DNA of 57,486 nt from Marinilactibacillus kalidii (lineage in GTDB: Bacteria; Bacillota; Bacilli; Lactobacillales; Carnobacteriaceae_A): contig NZ_JAGFVM010000027.1 of NCBI RefSeq assembly GCF_017599325.1, positions 1-57,486 of the forward strand, in the 5' to 3' direction. The notes under the pieces were generated by a model that made no database searches, was not told where the DNA came from, and saw only the letters and a list, made by a program, of their open reading frames with translations. The position numbers were made by a program, and so were the translations under genes. Shown here one piece after another: positions 40,828 to 50,550 of the stretch (positions are counted from its first letter, which is position 1; every line of letters begins with the position of its first letter).

Positions 40828-41846
40828 ATACGAACAAAATCATTGTAAAAAATGTCTCCTATTTACTCTTCTCACTATTGACGCTCATTTTATTAATGAG
40901 CTTGATCAGTCTAGCGACCGGTCATCTAGCATTAACACCATCCGATATCATAAAAACAGTTCTGGGAGAAGGAAGTAAGCGTAATGAATTGTTGCTATTT
41001 GAATTTAGGTTGCCCAGACTTGCAATCGCAATATTAGCAGGTGCAGCACTCGCTGTTGCCGGTACCTTGTTTCAAGGCGTAACGCAAAACGAACTTGCCG
41101 ACCCAGGGATGATGGGGATCAATGCCGGCGCAGGATTTTTCATTGTCCTTTACCTGACTTTTCGGGCACAAGGCACAAGGAGTGATGGCCTTTGGCAAAT
41201 GATGACATTACCCATTGCTGCTTTTCTAGGGGGACTCGCTGCAGCGGTTTGTATTTATGCCGTTGCTTGGAAAAAAGGGATAACGCCGATTCGAATGATT
41301 TTAGTTGGGATTGGTGTTAATGCAGGTTTTGGTGCGTTATTGACCATATTGCAACTGAGAATGGATCAGCGTGCATTTAATCAAGTAACGATCTGGCTTT
41401 CGGGGTCGATTTGGAATGCAAGTTGGACGGCAGTAGGAAGTTTGCTTTTTTGGACATTGATCTTATTACCATTCAGTTTATACAAAGCAAAAACCCTGAA
41501 TTTTCTGCAGCTAGGAGACGAAATGGCTACTGGACTCGGTTTCCATGTAGAAAAAGAAAGAATTAAGCTCGTTGCCATAGGCGTTGCTCTTGCAGGGGCA
41601 AGTGTTTCTGTGGCGGGTGGTATTGCCTTTCTCGGTCTTGGTGCACCGCATATTGCACGCAAAATAGTGGGGAATAAGCATCAGCGATTAATTCCAACAG
41701 CAGCTTGCATGGGATCTTTAATTTTATTATTGGCTGATATGATGGCAAGAAATATTTTTTCACCTACAGAAGTCCCTGTTGGCTTGATCGTAGCAGTTTT
41801 AGGGGCACCCTATTTTATTTATCTATTAATCACAACAGAAGCATAA
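40824..41846 (+). CDS. Iron-siderophore ABC permease (FecCD family), second subunit
   Basis: 340 residues with the same fold as its neighbour: FRLPRLAIAILAGAALAVAG, FQGVTQNELADPGMMGINAGAG and FLGLGAPHIARKIVG. It carries the family's Pro-His loop contacting the ATPase. ATGA overlap with the first permease ensures equal expression. Confidence 0.93.
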   Translation: MNTNKIIVKNVSYLLFSLLTLILLMSLISLATGHLALTPSDIIKTVLGEGSKRNELLLFEFRLPRLAIAILAGAALAVAGTLFQGVTQNELADPGMMGINAGAGFFIVLYLTFRAQGTRSDGLWQMMTLPIAAFLGGLAAAVCIYAVAWKKGITPIRMILVGIGVNAGFGALLTILQLRMDQRAFNQVTIWLSGSIWNASWTAVGSLLFWTLILLPFSLYKAKTLNFLQLGDEMATGLGFHVEKERIKLVAIGVALAGASVSVAGGIAFLGLGAPHIARKIVGNKHQRLIPTAACMGSLILLLADMMARNIFSPTEVPVGLIVAVLGAPYFIYLLITTEA

Positions 41847-41859
41847 CAAGGAGGAAAAA

Positions 41860-42822
41860 ATGATGAACAAATTATTGTCAAAAAGCTTTTTACTTAGTGC
41901 CGGGGTGTTGTTAGCAGCGTGTAGTAATCAAACAGTCAAAGCGCCGGTCGACACAAAAGCGCCTGCAAGTGAAGAAACGGGAAATCAAGAAACAACCGAG
42001 CCGAAAACAATGACAGATGGGCTAGGCAATGAAGTAGAGATTCCTTCAGAGCCAGAAAAAGTATTGGCTTCCTATTTAGAAGATTATTTGGTTGCTTTAA
42101 ACGTGACACCCGTTGCACAGTGGTCTGTCTCTAACGGAGAAAGCATACAAGATTACTTGCAAGAAGATTTAATGGATGTTCCGCTGATCCCTCATGACCT
42201 TCCTTACGAATCGGTACTTGAATATGAACCAGATCTCTTGATCGTACGCGATGCAATCGAGCAAGAGATGTACGAACAATATGCACAGATTGCTCCTACG
42301 TATGTCCTGAATGCTAGTCCGACTGAATGGCGGGCGACTTTGACAGAAATGGGAGAAGTGCTGAACAAAGAAGAGCAAGCAGAAATGGTTATTGAATCTT
42401 ACGATGAAAAAGCGGCTGAAGAAGCGGAAAACATTCAAGCTGTCGCTGAAGGAGAGTCTGCGGCTGCCATTTGGATGGTAAACAATAGTTTGTTTGTCGT
42501 CCATCCCGAACGATCAAGTGGCGCAGTAATGTACAATGACTTAGGATTAGCAGTACCAACGGTCGTATCAGAATTATCAAGCGATGCTGACTGGGCAGCG
42601 ATATCACTAGAAGCGTTAGCAGAAATGGATGTAGATCATTTATTCTTTATCAACAGTGATGGACCTGATGCGGCAATCTTTGAAGACCGTTTGTGGCAAA
42701 ATATTCCAGCCGTTCAACAAGATCAAGTATATACATTTGGACCTGAAACATCTTGGTTATACTATGGACCAATCGCTAGTGAACAAGTGATGGATGATAT
42801 AACAGAAAGTATCACAGAGTAA
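41860..42822 (+). CDS. Iron-siderophore-binding lipoprotein
   Basis: 320-residue class III binding protein. A lipoprotein signal ends at the lipobox LLAAC (Cys21), followed by a Ser/Thr/Glu linker, then TMTDGLGNEVEIPSEPEKVLASYLEDYLVAL, the usual opening of siderophore-binding proteins. It is anchored outside and delivers the ferric siderophore to the two permeases. Which siderophore is not readable; the fold fits hydroxamate or iron-citrate types. AAGGAGG precedes the ATG. Confidence 0.92.
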   Translation: MMNKLLSKSFLLSAGVLLAACSNQTVKAPVDTKAPASEETGNQETTEPKTMTDGLGNEVEIPSEPEKVLASYLEDYLVALNVTPVAQWSVSNGESIQDYLQEDLMDVPLIPHDLPYESVLEYEPDLLIVRDAIEQEMYEQYAQIAPTYVLNASPTEWRATLTEMGEVLNKEEQAEMVIESYDEKAAEEAENIQAVAEGESAAAIWMVNNSLFVVHPERSSGAVMYNDLGLAVPTVVSELSSDADWAAISLEALAEMDVDHLFFINSDGPDAAIFEDRLWQNIPAVQQDQVYTFGPETSWLYYGPIASEQVMDDITESITE

Positions 42823-42859
42823 AACAGTAAAAAGTTTAAAATCCAAAGGAGGCGATAAG

Positions 42860-43645
42860 GTGGCGGAGATCAAAACCAATCAACTAAGTGTCGGTTATGG
42901 TAAGCAAGAGATTATTTCGGATCTTTCTTTAACGATTCCAAAATCTCGGATTACTTGCATTATAGGACCGAATGGTTGTGGGAAATCTACCTTGTTAAAA
43001 ACGGTGGCACGCTTATTGAAACCCTCCGGCGGAACTGCGACGATAAATGGAAAGATCATTCATAAAGAATCGACCAGAGTCATTGCAAAACAAATGGCGA
43101 TTTTGACTCAAGCACCGCAGACCCCAGAAGATATCACGGTGAAAGAATTGGTTTCCTATGGGCGTGCGCCGCACCAGAAAGGTTTTGGACAATTGCAAGC
43201 GCATGATTGGGAAAAAATTCACTGGGCGCTAGAGCAAACCCAGCTATTGAATGATGCGGATCGCACTGTCAGCTCGCTGTCAGGTGGCCAAAAACAGAGA
43301 GTATGGATTGCAATGGCATTGGCACAAGATACTAATTGTCTGTTGCTAGATGAGCCAACAACCTTTTTAGATATGGCACATCAATTGGAAGTATTACAAG
43401 TACTCGAAACGCTCAATCGTAAATTGAATCGAACAATCGTGATGGTGTTACATGATTTGAATCATGCAGCAAGATTTGCCGATCACTTAATTGCCGTTAG
43501 AGATGGAAAAGTCGTAAAAGTAGGGACGCCGGAGGAAGTCATGCAACCGGAAGTTCTAAGAGCTGTTTTCGATATTGAAGCAAGTATTGTACAAGATCCC
43601 CAAACAGGTAAGCCAACACTGTTAAGTTATCAGCTCGTGCAATAA
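42860..43645 (+). CDS. Iron-siderophore ABC transporter ATPase (FecE family)
   Basis: 261 residues. Walker A GPNGCGKST (36-44), Q-loop LTQAPQTPED, signature LSGGQKQR, Walker B LLLDEPTTFLD and switch VLHDLNHAARFAD are all intact. It starts at GTG 42860 with AAAGGAGG upstream and completes the reductase-permease-permease-lipoprotein-ATPase operon. A weak hairpin near 43675-43705 may end it. Confidence 0.94.
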   Translation: MAEIKTNQLSVGYGKQEIISDLSLTIPKSRITCIIGPNGCGKSTLLKTVARLLKPSGGTATINGKIIHKESTRVIAKQMAILTQAPQTPEDITVKELVSYGRAPHQKGFGQLQAHDWEKIHWALEQTQLLNDADRTVSSLSGGQKQRVWIAMALAQDTNCLLLDEPTTFLDMAHQLEVLQVLETLNRKLNRTIVMVLHDLNHAARFADHLIAVRDGKVVKVGTPEEVMQPEVLRAVFDIEASIVQDPQTGKPTLLSYQLVQ

Positions 43646-43791
43646 TCTAGTCAACATAACTGAAAATTACTCGTTAAGGCTATCCGTTAGCTTTTTAATC
43701 GACATCTTTAAAAGGTGAGGCATAACAATTGGTTTTTGTTGCGGACTTTGATAAAGTAAGTATATACAAAATTTGAAGGAGCGATCAATTT

Positions 43792-44448
43792 ATGCAAGTA
43801 TTAGTTGTCGGAGCTAACGGACAAATCGGAACGCACCTTGTTGAACAGTTAAAAGAAGAAGGAAAACATACACCGATTGCATTTGTTAGAAAAGAAGAAC
43901 AAGTTGAGAAATTTAAAGAAAAAGGTATCGAAGCACGTTTAGGGAACTTGGAAAGTTCTGTACAAGATATTAAAGAAAAAATGAAAAATATCGATGCAAT
44001 CGTATTTGCAGCAGGATCTGGTGGTAGTACAGGTGTTGATAAAACGGTTATGATTGACTTAGATGGCGCTGTTAAAGTAATGGAAGCAGCTGAAGATATG
44101 AATATCAAGCGTTTCGTTATGATCAGTGCATTCCAAGCAGATGTGAGAGAAAACTGGAATGAAGATATGAAACCTTATTATGCAGCTAAACACTATGCAG
44201 ATAGATTTTTATTGAACAGCGACTTAGACTACACCATCGTTCGTCCGGGTATGCTAGAAAATGAACCGGCAATTGGTAAAGTCGCTTTAACCAGAGCGAT
44301 GAATGAGTTTACTGACCCAGTGACTATCCCACGAAAAGATGTTGCGGACTTGATCGCTAAATCACTTGATCATGAACGGACTTATCGTCAGTCATTTGAT
44401 GTAACAACCGGTGAACAAAGCATTGAAGAAGCATTAAACCAACTATAA
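43792..44448 (+). CDS. NAD(P)-binding atypical SDR (YwnB/YhfK-like)
   Basis: 218 residues. VVGANGQIGTHLVEQL is the Rossmann dinucleotide loop, YYAAKHYADRFLLNSDLDYTIVRPG the central region with the Tyr/Lys-like positions of SDR_a5 proteins. Members are often induced by oxidative or thiol stress and act as NAD(P)H quinone reductases or have no known activity. It is monocistronic, with GAAGGAG before the ATG and a terminator at 44474-44511. Confidence 0.82.
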   Translation: MQVLVVGANGQIGTHLVEQLKEEGKHTPIAFVRKEEQVEKFKEKGIEARLGNLESSVQDIKEKMKNIDAIVFAAGSGGSTGVDKTVMIDLDGAVKVMEAAEDMNIKRFVMISAFQADVRENWNEDMKPYYAAKHYADRFLLNSDLDYTIVRPGMLENEPAIGKVALTRAMNEFTDPVTIPRKDVADLIAKSLDHERTYRQSFDVTTGEQSIEEALNQL

Positions 44449-44473
44449 GCATAGTTAAATACGAGTAAGATAG

Positions 44474-44511
44474 AAAAGGGCACTTCTTTTACAAAGAGGT
44501 GCTCTTTTTTA
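44474..44511 (+). terminator. Rho-independent terminator
   Basis: AAAAGGGCACTTCTTT (44474-44489) pairs with AAAGAGGTGCTCTTTT (44493-44508), followed by T. Confidence 0.88.
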
Positions 44512-44663
44512 TGTGCGTTTTTTAAAAAGGTTAGAAAAAATGTTTAAGAAACTATGTAGTTTCTGGTAATTAAGTGCAAATTCTTAGGAGAGTCGATATA
44601 ATGAAGTAAGTTAGAGAGCATTTATTTAAGTTAAACGTAAAAGATGAAGGGAAGCATAAAATA

Positions 44664-45638
44664 ATGAAACGATTGAAAAAGCAATTTATTCAGGCAACTG
44701 CAGCGATCACCATGGTAACTTCTATTGCGGCTTTTAGTACGACTCAACCAGTCGAAGCGGCTGGTATCGATACTAGTGTAGTGAACGAAGCATGGGGACT
44801 GCCGACATTTGTATATGGTGGTGGGTTAACCGAGCAGCAAGTGCAGGATACAGCAGATATCTTAGGGATTGATAATATGGAGAACGTTGCCAGTGTAGAT
44901 GTTACAGGTGAAGACCTTCAGCAATATTTAGGAACGGGTTCAGGAAATACGGCGAGTATGATTTCTTCTGTACTTGTCCAAAGAGAAAATGAAGGATCTG
45001 GCGTCGAAGTGTTGATCGAAACACCCGATGATATCACACAGATCACGCAAGAACAATATGCAAATGCGGCTATTACTGCCGGTGTAGAAGATGTAACGAT
45101 CATGGTGGCCAGTATTCGTCCGGTAACTGGTGAAAGTGCTTTGACAGGTATTTACAAAGCCTTTGATGTCAATGGTGAAGAACTAGATCAAGATCGTATG
45201 GAAGTTGCCCAACAAGAGTTGGAAACGACAAATCAGATTGCGCAAGAGAATAATACAGAATCAGATTTTGATACGTCTCGATTCGATCAGGCAATCGTGG
45301 AAATCAAACAACAACTTGCTGAATTGAAAGAAAGCCAAGGGGAACTGGCTACGAGAGAAGATATTGAACAAATCATTAATGATGCGTTGGAAAACAATAA
45401 CTTGCAAAACGTGATTTCTCAAGAACAAATGGATCGCTTATTGGCTTTCTTTGAAAAATATCAGCAGACAGGTGCGATTGATTCTGCTCAAGTAAGAGAG
45501 CAACTTGAACAGTTATCTAGTAATATTAAAGACCGCTTTGGTGATGCCTTCAAACAAGCAGAAGATAGTGGCGTCTTTGATCAAATCGGCAACTTTTTCC
45601 GCTCGATTTGGGATGCTATAACTGGATTTTTTAACTAA
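44664..45638 (+). CDS. DUF1002 secreted protein
   Basis: 324 residues: signal peptide of about 33 residues ending VEAAG, then the DUF1002 domain (GLPTFVYGGGLTEQQVQDTADILGI opening, VTGEDLQQYLG, STASMISS-like region). A coiled, Glu/Gln-rich stretch follows and the tail IGNFFRSIWDAITGFFN is amphipathic. The domain occurs in many Firmicutes and its role is unknown. GAAGGGAAGC lies before the ATG and TATAAT near 44597-44602. It is convergent with tyrS. Confidence 0.85.
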   Translation: MKRLKKQFIQATAAITMVTSIAAFSTTQPVEAAGIDTSVVNEAWGLPTFVYGGGLTEQQVQDTADILGIDNMENVASVDVTGEDLQQYLGTGSGNTASMISSVLVQRENEGSGVEVLIETPDDITQITQEQYANAAITAGVEDVTIMVASIRPVTGESALTGIYKAFDVNGEELDQDRMEVAQQELETTNQIAQENNTESDFDTSRFDQAIVEIKQQLAELKESQGELATREDIEQIINDALENNNLQNVISQEQMDRLLAFFEKYQQTGAIDSAQVREQLEQLSSNIKDRFGDAFKQAEDSGVFDQIGNFFRSIWDAITGFFN

Positions 45639-45641
45639 GTT

Positions 45642-45684
45642 AAAAACGCCTGACTCATCGATTCAATGAGTCAGGCGTTTTTTT
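45642..45684. terminator. Bidirectional terminator
   Basis: AAAAACGCCTGACTCAT (45642-45658) pairs perfectly with ATGAGTCAGGCGTTTTT (from 45666), with A and T tracts. Shared by the DUF1002 gene and tyrS. Confidence 0.93.
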
Positions 45685-46951
45685 AATCTTCTAAATTAAC
45701 AAGGAAATATTTTTTCTTGCCGCGACGAACAATAACGAATTGGTTATCGAAGCTATCTTTTTCAGAAAGTGTGTAATCTACATCTTGGATTTTCTCACCT
45801 TTGATTGTGATTGCACCGTTTTTGATATCTTCGCGAGCTTGACGTCGAGAAGGTTCAATACCTGTTATATCAACTAAAAATTCGACAAGATTGTGGGATC
45901 CTTTTTTCGCTTGAGAAGAAGGAACATCTTTGAACGTTGTGGCGATTTGGTCAGCAGTTAATTCTTGGATATCACCAGAGAATAGTGCTGCTGAAATCTT
46001 AAGTGCTTCGTCTAAAGCTTTTTGCCCATGAACAAATACGGTCATTTCTTCGGCGAGAGCTTTTTGTGCAGCGCGTTTATGAGGAGCTAACTCAACTTGT
46101 TCAGCAAGGGCATCGATTTCTTCTTTGGATAAGAACGTAAAGTATTTAAGGTATTTCACGATATCGCGGTCATCTTGATTGAACCAGAACTGGTAAAATT
46201 CATAAGGCGTCGTTTTTTCAGGGTCAAGCCAGATAGCGCCTTCTGCTGATTTACCAAATTTTGTACCGTCCGCTTTTAGTAGCAATGGAATCGTTAAGCC
46301 AAAAGCCTTAGCTTCTGAGCCTTCTTTTTTACGAATAAGATCTAATCCGGCAGTAATATTACCCCATTGATCTGAACCACCGATTTGAAGTTGTACATCT
46401 TCGTTTTGGAATAAATGCAAGAAATCCACAGATTGGATGATCTGGTAGCTGAATTCTGTAAAGGAAATACCCGTATCCATACGGTTTGCAACCACATCTT
46501 TTGCAAGCATCGTATTGATATTGAATTCTTTACCGAAATCTCTTAGAAAATCTAAAAAGCTTAGTCCACTTAACCAATCATAGTTATTAACTAATTTGAT
46601 TCCTGATTGTTCAGAACCCGCTTCAAACAGTTGACGCATTTGTCCGCTAAGTTTTTCTGCGTTTGCAACGATTTGATCCATTGTTTGTAAGACACGTTCA
46701 GAATTACGACCACTTGGATCACCGATTGAGCCGGTACCACCACCGATAAGAATAACGGGTTTGTGACCGGCAAGTTGGAATCGTTTCAAGATCATGAAAG
46801 GAATCAAGTGTCCTACGTGCATACTATCGCCAGAAGGGTCGATTCCGCAGTATAAAGCAATGCTTTCTTTATCCGTTAATGCTTTCAATCCTTCTTCGTC
46901 TGTTTGCTGATTGATGGCACCGCGCCATGCTAATTCATCTAATATATTCAT
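45683..46951 (-). CDS. tyrS: Tyrosyl-tRNA synthetase
   Basis: 422 residues. The HIGH-like motif HVGH (45-48) and KFGKS (about 231-235) define the class I catalytic domain; GGTGSIGDPSGR and QIGGSDQWGNI bind tyrosine. The C-terminal S4-like domain (about 355-420) contacts tRNA. AGGAG precedes the ATG. It is preceded by a NUDIX gene (gap 26 bases) and both lie behind a T-box leader with a tyrosine codon in the specifier, so expression should rise when tRNA-Tyr is uncharged. Confidence 0.98.
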   Translation of the reverse strand: MNILDELAWRGAINQQTDEEGLKALTDKESIALYCGIDPSGDSMHVGHLIPFMILKRFQLAGHKPVILIGGGTGSIGDPSGRNSERVLQTMDQIVANAEKLSGQMRQLFEAGSEQSGIKLVNNYDWLSGLSFLDFLRDFGKEFNINTMLAKDVVANRMDTGISFTEFSYQIIQSVDFLHLFQNEDVQLQIGGSDQWGNITAGLDLIRKKEGSEAKAFGLTIPLLLKADGTKFGKSAEGAIWLDPEKTTPYEFYQFWFNQDDRDIVKYLKYFTFLSKEEIDALAEQVELAPHKRAAQKALAEEMTVFVHGQKALDEALKISAALFSGDIQELTADQIATTFKDVPSSQAKKGSHNLVEFLVDITGIEPSRRQAREDIKNGAITIKGEKIQDVDYTLSEKDSFDNQFVIVRRGKKKYFLVNLED

Positions 46952-46977
46952 TGGTCATCTCCTATAGTCTTGCATTA

Positions 46978-47484
46978 TTAGTTGTTTATCTCAAAATCGG
47001 ATCGAACCTTCCAATTAGGATAAGTTGTTTTATCGAGCGTAGTTGCTAGCTGGTTCTGTTCATCCAACACTTTTAAGATCAATGGCGAAGCATTGTCTTT
47101 TGTTAAGTTGCTTAATTTTACCCAGTTCGTACCGTTTGAATCGTTTAAACCGTCAGACACGATTTCTGGTAGTGTCATTTTTTCTTCGCTAACTTCAACA
47201 GTATAGAGCGCAAAGACATGGTGAGTGTTTGGACTGAGGTGGTCTGGACGTACGAATACATCATAGGTTCTAGGATGTGTGTACGATAATACGGCTTGAC
47301 CTGTTTCTTCTAATACTTCTCTGACAAGCGTCTCTGTCAATCCTTCACCTTGTTCTTGGCTCCCACCGGGTAGATCATAGCGATTTTGATAAGGGCCAGA
47401 ATTCTTCAAGATACAAAGTAATCGTTGATCCTTGATACAGACACCGTAGACACCAAAATGTTTATGATAGTCATATTCATCCAA
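46978..47484 (-). CDS. NUDIX hydrolase in the tyrS operon
   Basis: 168 residues from TTG 47484, which is eight bases after AAGGAGG. The frame continues upstream into the T-box terminator, so the longer start is rejected. The NUDIX box GGSQEQGEGLTETLVREVLEETG is intact. These enzymes cleave nucleoside diphosphates linked to another moiety; the substrate is unknown. Placement between a tyrosine T-box and tyrS makes it tyrosine-tRNA controlled, which is unusual. Confidence 0.87.
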   Translation of the reverse strand: MDEYDYHKHFGVYGVCIKDQRLLCILKNSGPYQNRYDLPGGSQEQGEGLTETLVREVLEETGQAVLSYTHPRTYDVFVRPDHLSPNTHHVFALYTVEVSEEKMTLPEIVSDGLNDSNGTNWVKLSNLTKDNASPLILKVLDEQNQLATTLDKTTYPNWKVRSDFEINN

Positions 47485-47524
47485 TAAAACCACCTCCTTC
47501 AAAAAATCATCAATCATTGAACAC

Positions 47525-47790
47525 AAAAAAGACCCCATAAAAAGTATATACTTTTTACCGGGACGAACATAGCCGTGGTACCACCCTGATTGAAATAGAA
47601 CCTAATCCACTTCCACTCATACCCATAACGCTGGGCCGCGCCAAAATCGGTTAGCTCCGAGGTGTAATTCACTTGATCTGTATGTGCGAATTTTCAGCAT
47701 CCATTCGCTTTCTGAGACAGTGACAGTCAAACTACTTCGCCTGTTCATAGCTGATTTGCATTCTATATGAGTTTCAGTATAATTTATACA
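47525..47790 (-). promoter_or_regulatory. T-box riboswitch, tyrosine
   Basis: On the minus strand the invariant T-box AGGGTGGTACCACGG is at 47587-47573. A terminator stem follows (about 47565-47531, TAAAAAGTA/TACTTTTTA core flanked by GTCCC/GGGGT) with a T run. A probable specifier TAC (Tyr) is at 47666-47664, followed by A. Upstream stem I sequences run to about 47790. Uncharged tRNA-Tyr would stabilise the antiterminator and allow NUDIX-tyrS transcription. The exact 5' end is approximate. Confidence 0.92.
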
Positions 47791-47944
47791 AATCGAATAG
47801 TCAACAGAGATCTGGCATAGAACAAGTTGCTCCAGAGACTAAAAGAGTTGTAAGCTAAAATGGTAAAAGGCAAAGCAGTTCAATCCGACTTTTAGATATG
47901 ATAAGATTAATTACGATAGTATTTAGCAGAGAGGAAGACGAGTA

Positions 47945-50356
47945 TTGGTAACGAAGAGAAAAGAAACGTTTAAAATGAAATCAGAACCACAAGTTTTGGA
48001 AGACTCTCAAGTAATTTGGGAAAACTATCGATTCTCTGTACTGACATCAGCAATGATTCGAGTAGAATTCGATCCAAATGGCGCATTCGAAGACTCTGCG
48101 ACACAGACAGTTTTGAATCGGGACTTTCCAACACCTGAGTTTAAATTAAAAGAAACAGACGAATATATAGAAATCATCACGACACATGTACATCTACATT
48201 TCCATAAAGAAGAAGGGGGATTTACGAAGAACAACCTTCATATAGAAGCGCTTGGAAACTATAGTTTGTATCATAGTAGTTGGTACTTCGGCGATCAACC
48301 AAAAACATTAAAAGGAACGGCTAGAACATTAGATTTCTCAGATGGTCCAATCGAATTAGAAGAAGGCTTGATGAGTAAAAATGGCTACTCTATTATTGAC
48401 GATAGTCGTTCTATGAGAATAACAGACGATGGCTGGGTCGAAAAAAGACCGAATGATATTGTCGATATCTATTTTCTAGGATATGGTCGTGATTATCTTG
48501 GAACATTAAGAGATTATCATCACTTAACCGGACATACACCTATGCTCCCTAGATACGCTCTTGGAAACTGGTGGAGTCGTTATTATGCTTATTCGCAATC
48601 GGGTTATAAGAAATTGATTCGAGAATTCGGAGAAAAGCAGATTCCATTCTCTGTAGCTGTTTTGGATATGGATTGGCATATGACGGATATTCCCCCAGAA
48701 TATGGTTCTGGCTGGACTGGTTACACTTGGAATAAAGAACTATTCCCTGAACCAGAAGAATTTTTAAACTGGCTTCACAAACAAGGAATGAGAACCACTT
48801 TAAACTTGCATCCAGCTAATGGTGTGCAGCCCTTTGAAGAAATGTATGAACCGATGGCAAAAGAACTGAATGTAGATTATTCAAGTAATGAACCAATCAG
48901 TTTCGATATTGCGGATACAGAATTTTTAAATGCTTACTTTGAATACTTGCATCATCCTCATGAAGAAATCGGTGTTGATTTCTGGTGGATCGACTGGCAA
49001 CAAGGCAGTGTGACTAAAGTAGAAGGATTAGATCCACTATGGATGTTGAACCATTATCACTTCATGGATCATGGGCGTGGAGATACAAGACCGTTGATCT
49101 TTTCAAGATATGCTGGACTTGGCTCTCATCGTTATCCAATCGGTTTCTCCGGAGATACCGCATCCACTTGGGATGCTTTGAACTTCCAGCCCTACTTTAC
49201 GGCAACGGCTGCGAACGTAGGATACAATTGGTGGAGTCATGATATTGGTGGTCATTTAGGTGGGGTCAAAGATAGTGAACTCTTTATCCGCTGGGTACAG
49301 TATGGTGTGTTCTCACCAATCAACCGTCTGCACAGCCAAGATGGTGAATTCAGTGGGAAAGAACCCTGGAGATACGGTCTCAAAGCTGAACGCGTCGTTA
49401 CCGACTTCATGCAGCTCAGACATAAACTGATTCCCTATCTGTATACAATGAATGTACTGACGCATAAAGATAACCTACCGTTGATTCGACCAATGTACTA
49501 TCACCATCCTTGGGAAGATGAAGCATATGATGTACCAAACCAGTATTACTTTGGAACTCAACTGCTTGTAGCACCGATTACATCACCATTAAAAGGTGAT
49601 TTAAGACTAGCTCGTGTTAAAACATGGTTGCCTGAAGGAATGTGGATCGACTTTTTCAATGGTCGTGTTTACGAGGGTGGAAGAGTGTTAGACGTTTACA
49701 GACCCGTTACCACAATGCCTGTTTTTGCAAAAGCTGGTGGAATCGTACCGATGGATCAATCAATCGAAAATGCAACAGATAATCCTGATAAGATGGATAT
49801 TAGAGTCTTTGCAGGAGCAGATGGAAGCTTTTCTATCTATGAAGATGATGGTCTAGGTAAAAATGCCGACTCTAGTACAACCAAAATGACATTGAAATGG
49901 CATCAAGAAAATACAGATTGGTCGATTTTCCAGATACATGAACCAGAAGGAAACTTGCACTGCTTACCAGAGAAACGTCAATTTACCTTAACGTTCGTTG
50001 GCTTTGCATACGATACCGAACCGGAAGTTTATGTAAGAGATCAGAAAATCGATGCAAAAGTTTCTAAAAAAGGTCGTTTTACAACGATTGAAATTCCTGA
50101 ACAAGCGATTGAAGCTTCTTATTATGTTCGTTTCAAAGGTGTTTCAGCTAAGAAAAATGATATGTTTGGAGAGGTTTTTAGCTTCTTGGACCGTGCACAG
50201 CTATCAACAAATTTAAAAGAAAAAATCTATACAACCGTGCGTAAGAACCGAAATAGTGCAAGAGTCATTAGTGGATTGCTTGCATTGGATATAGATCCAG
50301 ATTTGTTAGAAGCACTCAGTGAGTTGATTTGGGCAAATCCTGGAGACATTGATTAA
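47945..50356 (+). CDS. Alpha-glucosidase-type glycoside hydrolase, GH31
   Basis: 803 residues. The catalytic (beta/alpha)8 domain holds the nucleophile Asp350 in WWIDWQQG and the acid/base Asp404 in GFSGDTAS, with VLDMDWH as a substrate motif. It has an N-terminal beta-sandwich and a C-terminal region with a last 60 residues of helical tail. GH31 covers alpha-glucosidases and alpha-xylosidases; the exact activity is not clear. No signal peptide. TTG 47945 has GAGAGGAAG upstream; ATG 47975 lacks one. Monocistronic. Confidence 0.9.
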   Translation: MVTKRKETFKMKSEPQVLEDSQVIWENYRFSVLTSAMIRVEFDPNGAFEDSATQTVLNRDFPTPEFKLKETDEYIEIITTHVHLHFHKEEGGFTKNNLHIEALGNYSLYHSSWYFGDQPKTLKGTARTLDFSDGPIELEEGLMSKNGYSIIDDSRSMRITDDGWVEKRPNDIVDIYFLGYGRDYLGTLRDYHHLTGHTPMLPRYALGNWWSRYYAYSQSGYKKLIREFGEKQIPFSVAVLDMDWHMTDIPPEYGSGWTGYTWNKELFPEPEEFLNWLHKQGMRTTLNLHPANGVQPFEEMYEPMAKELNVDYSSNEPISFDIADTEFLNAYFEYLHHPHEEIGVDFWWIDWQQGSVTKVEGLDPLWMLNHYHFMDHGRGDTRPLIFSRYAGLGSHRYPIGFSGDTASTWDALNFQPYFTATAANVGYNWWSHDIGGHLGGVKDSELFIRWVQYGVFSPINRLHSQDGEFSGKEPWRYGLKAERVVTDFMQLRHKLIPYLYTMNVLTHKDNLPLIRPMYYHHPWEDEAYDVPNQYYFGTQLLVAPITSPLKGDLRLARVKTWLPEGMWIDFFNGRVYEGGRVLDVYRPVTTMPVFAKAGGIVPMDQSIENATDNPDKMDIRVFAGADGSFSIYEDDGLGKNADSSTTKMTLKWHQENTDWSIFQIHEPEGNLHCLPEKRQFTLTFVGFAYDTEPEVYVRDQKIDAKVSKKGRFTTIEIPEQAIEASYYVRFKGVSAKKNDMFGEVFSFLDRAQLSTNLKEKIYTTVRKNRNSARVISGLLALDIDPDLLEALSELIWANPGDID

Positions 50357-50376
50357 TAAAATAATAAAAAATAGAC

Positions 50377-50411
50377 AAAAAGGAACTAGGAGCGATCCTA
50401 GTTCCTTTTCC
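50377..50411 (+). terminator. Terminator of the GH31 gene
   Basis: AAAAGGAACTAGGA (from 50377) pairs perfectly with TCCTAGTTCCTTTT (50396-50409), GCGA loop. Confidence 0.92.
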
Positions 50412-50550
50412 ATTTAATAGGATTCAGTTTTGAGGAATGGTATAATAGCAATACGCTTATTGAGTGTGTAGACATATAAAATAAGTCAAATAAGTGTGAC
50501 TGCAATTTTTTAAGATCGTCAAAATCCTTTTGAGGAAAGTGAGTTTATTT

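Noticed and set aside
43675-43705. Terminator after the siderophore ATPase gene
   Set aside because: The stem around GGCTA/TTAGCT is short and mismatched; too weak to list as a feature.
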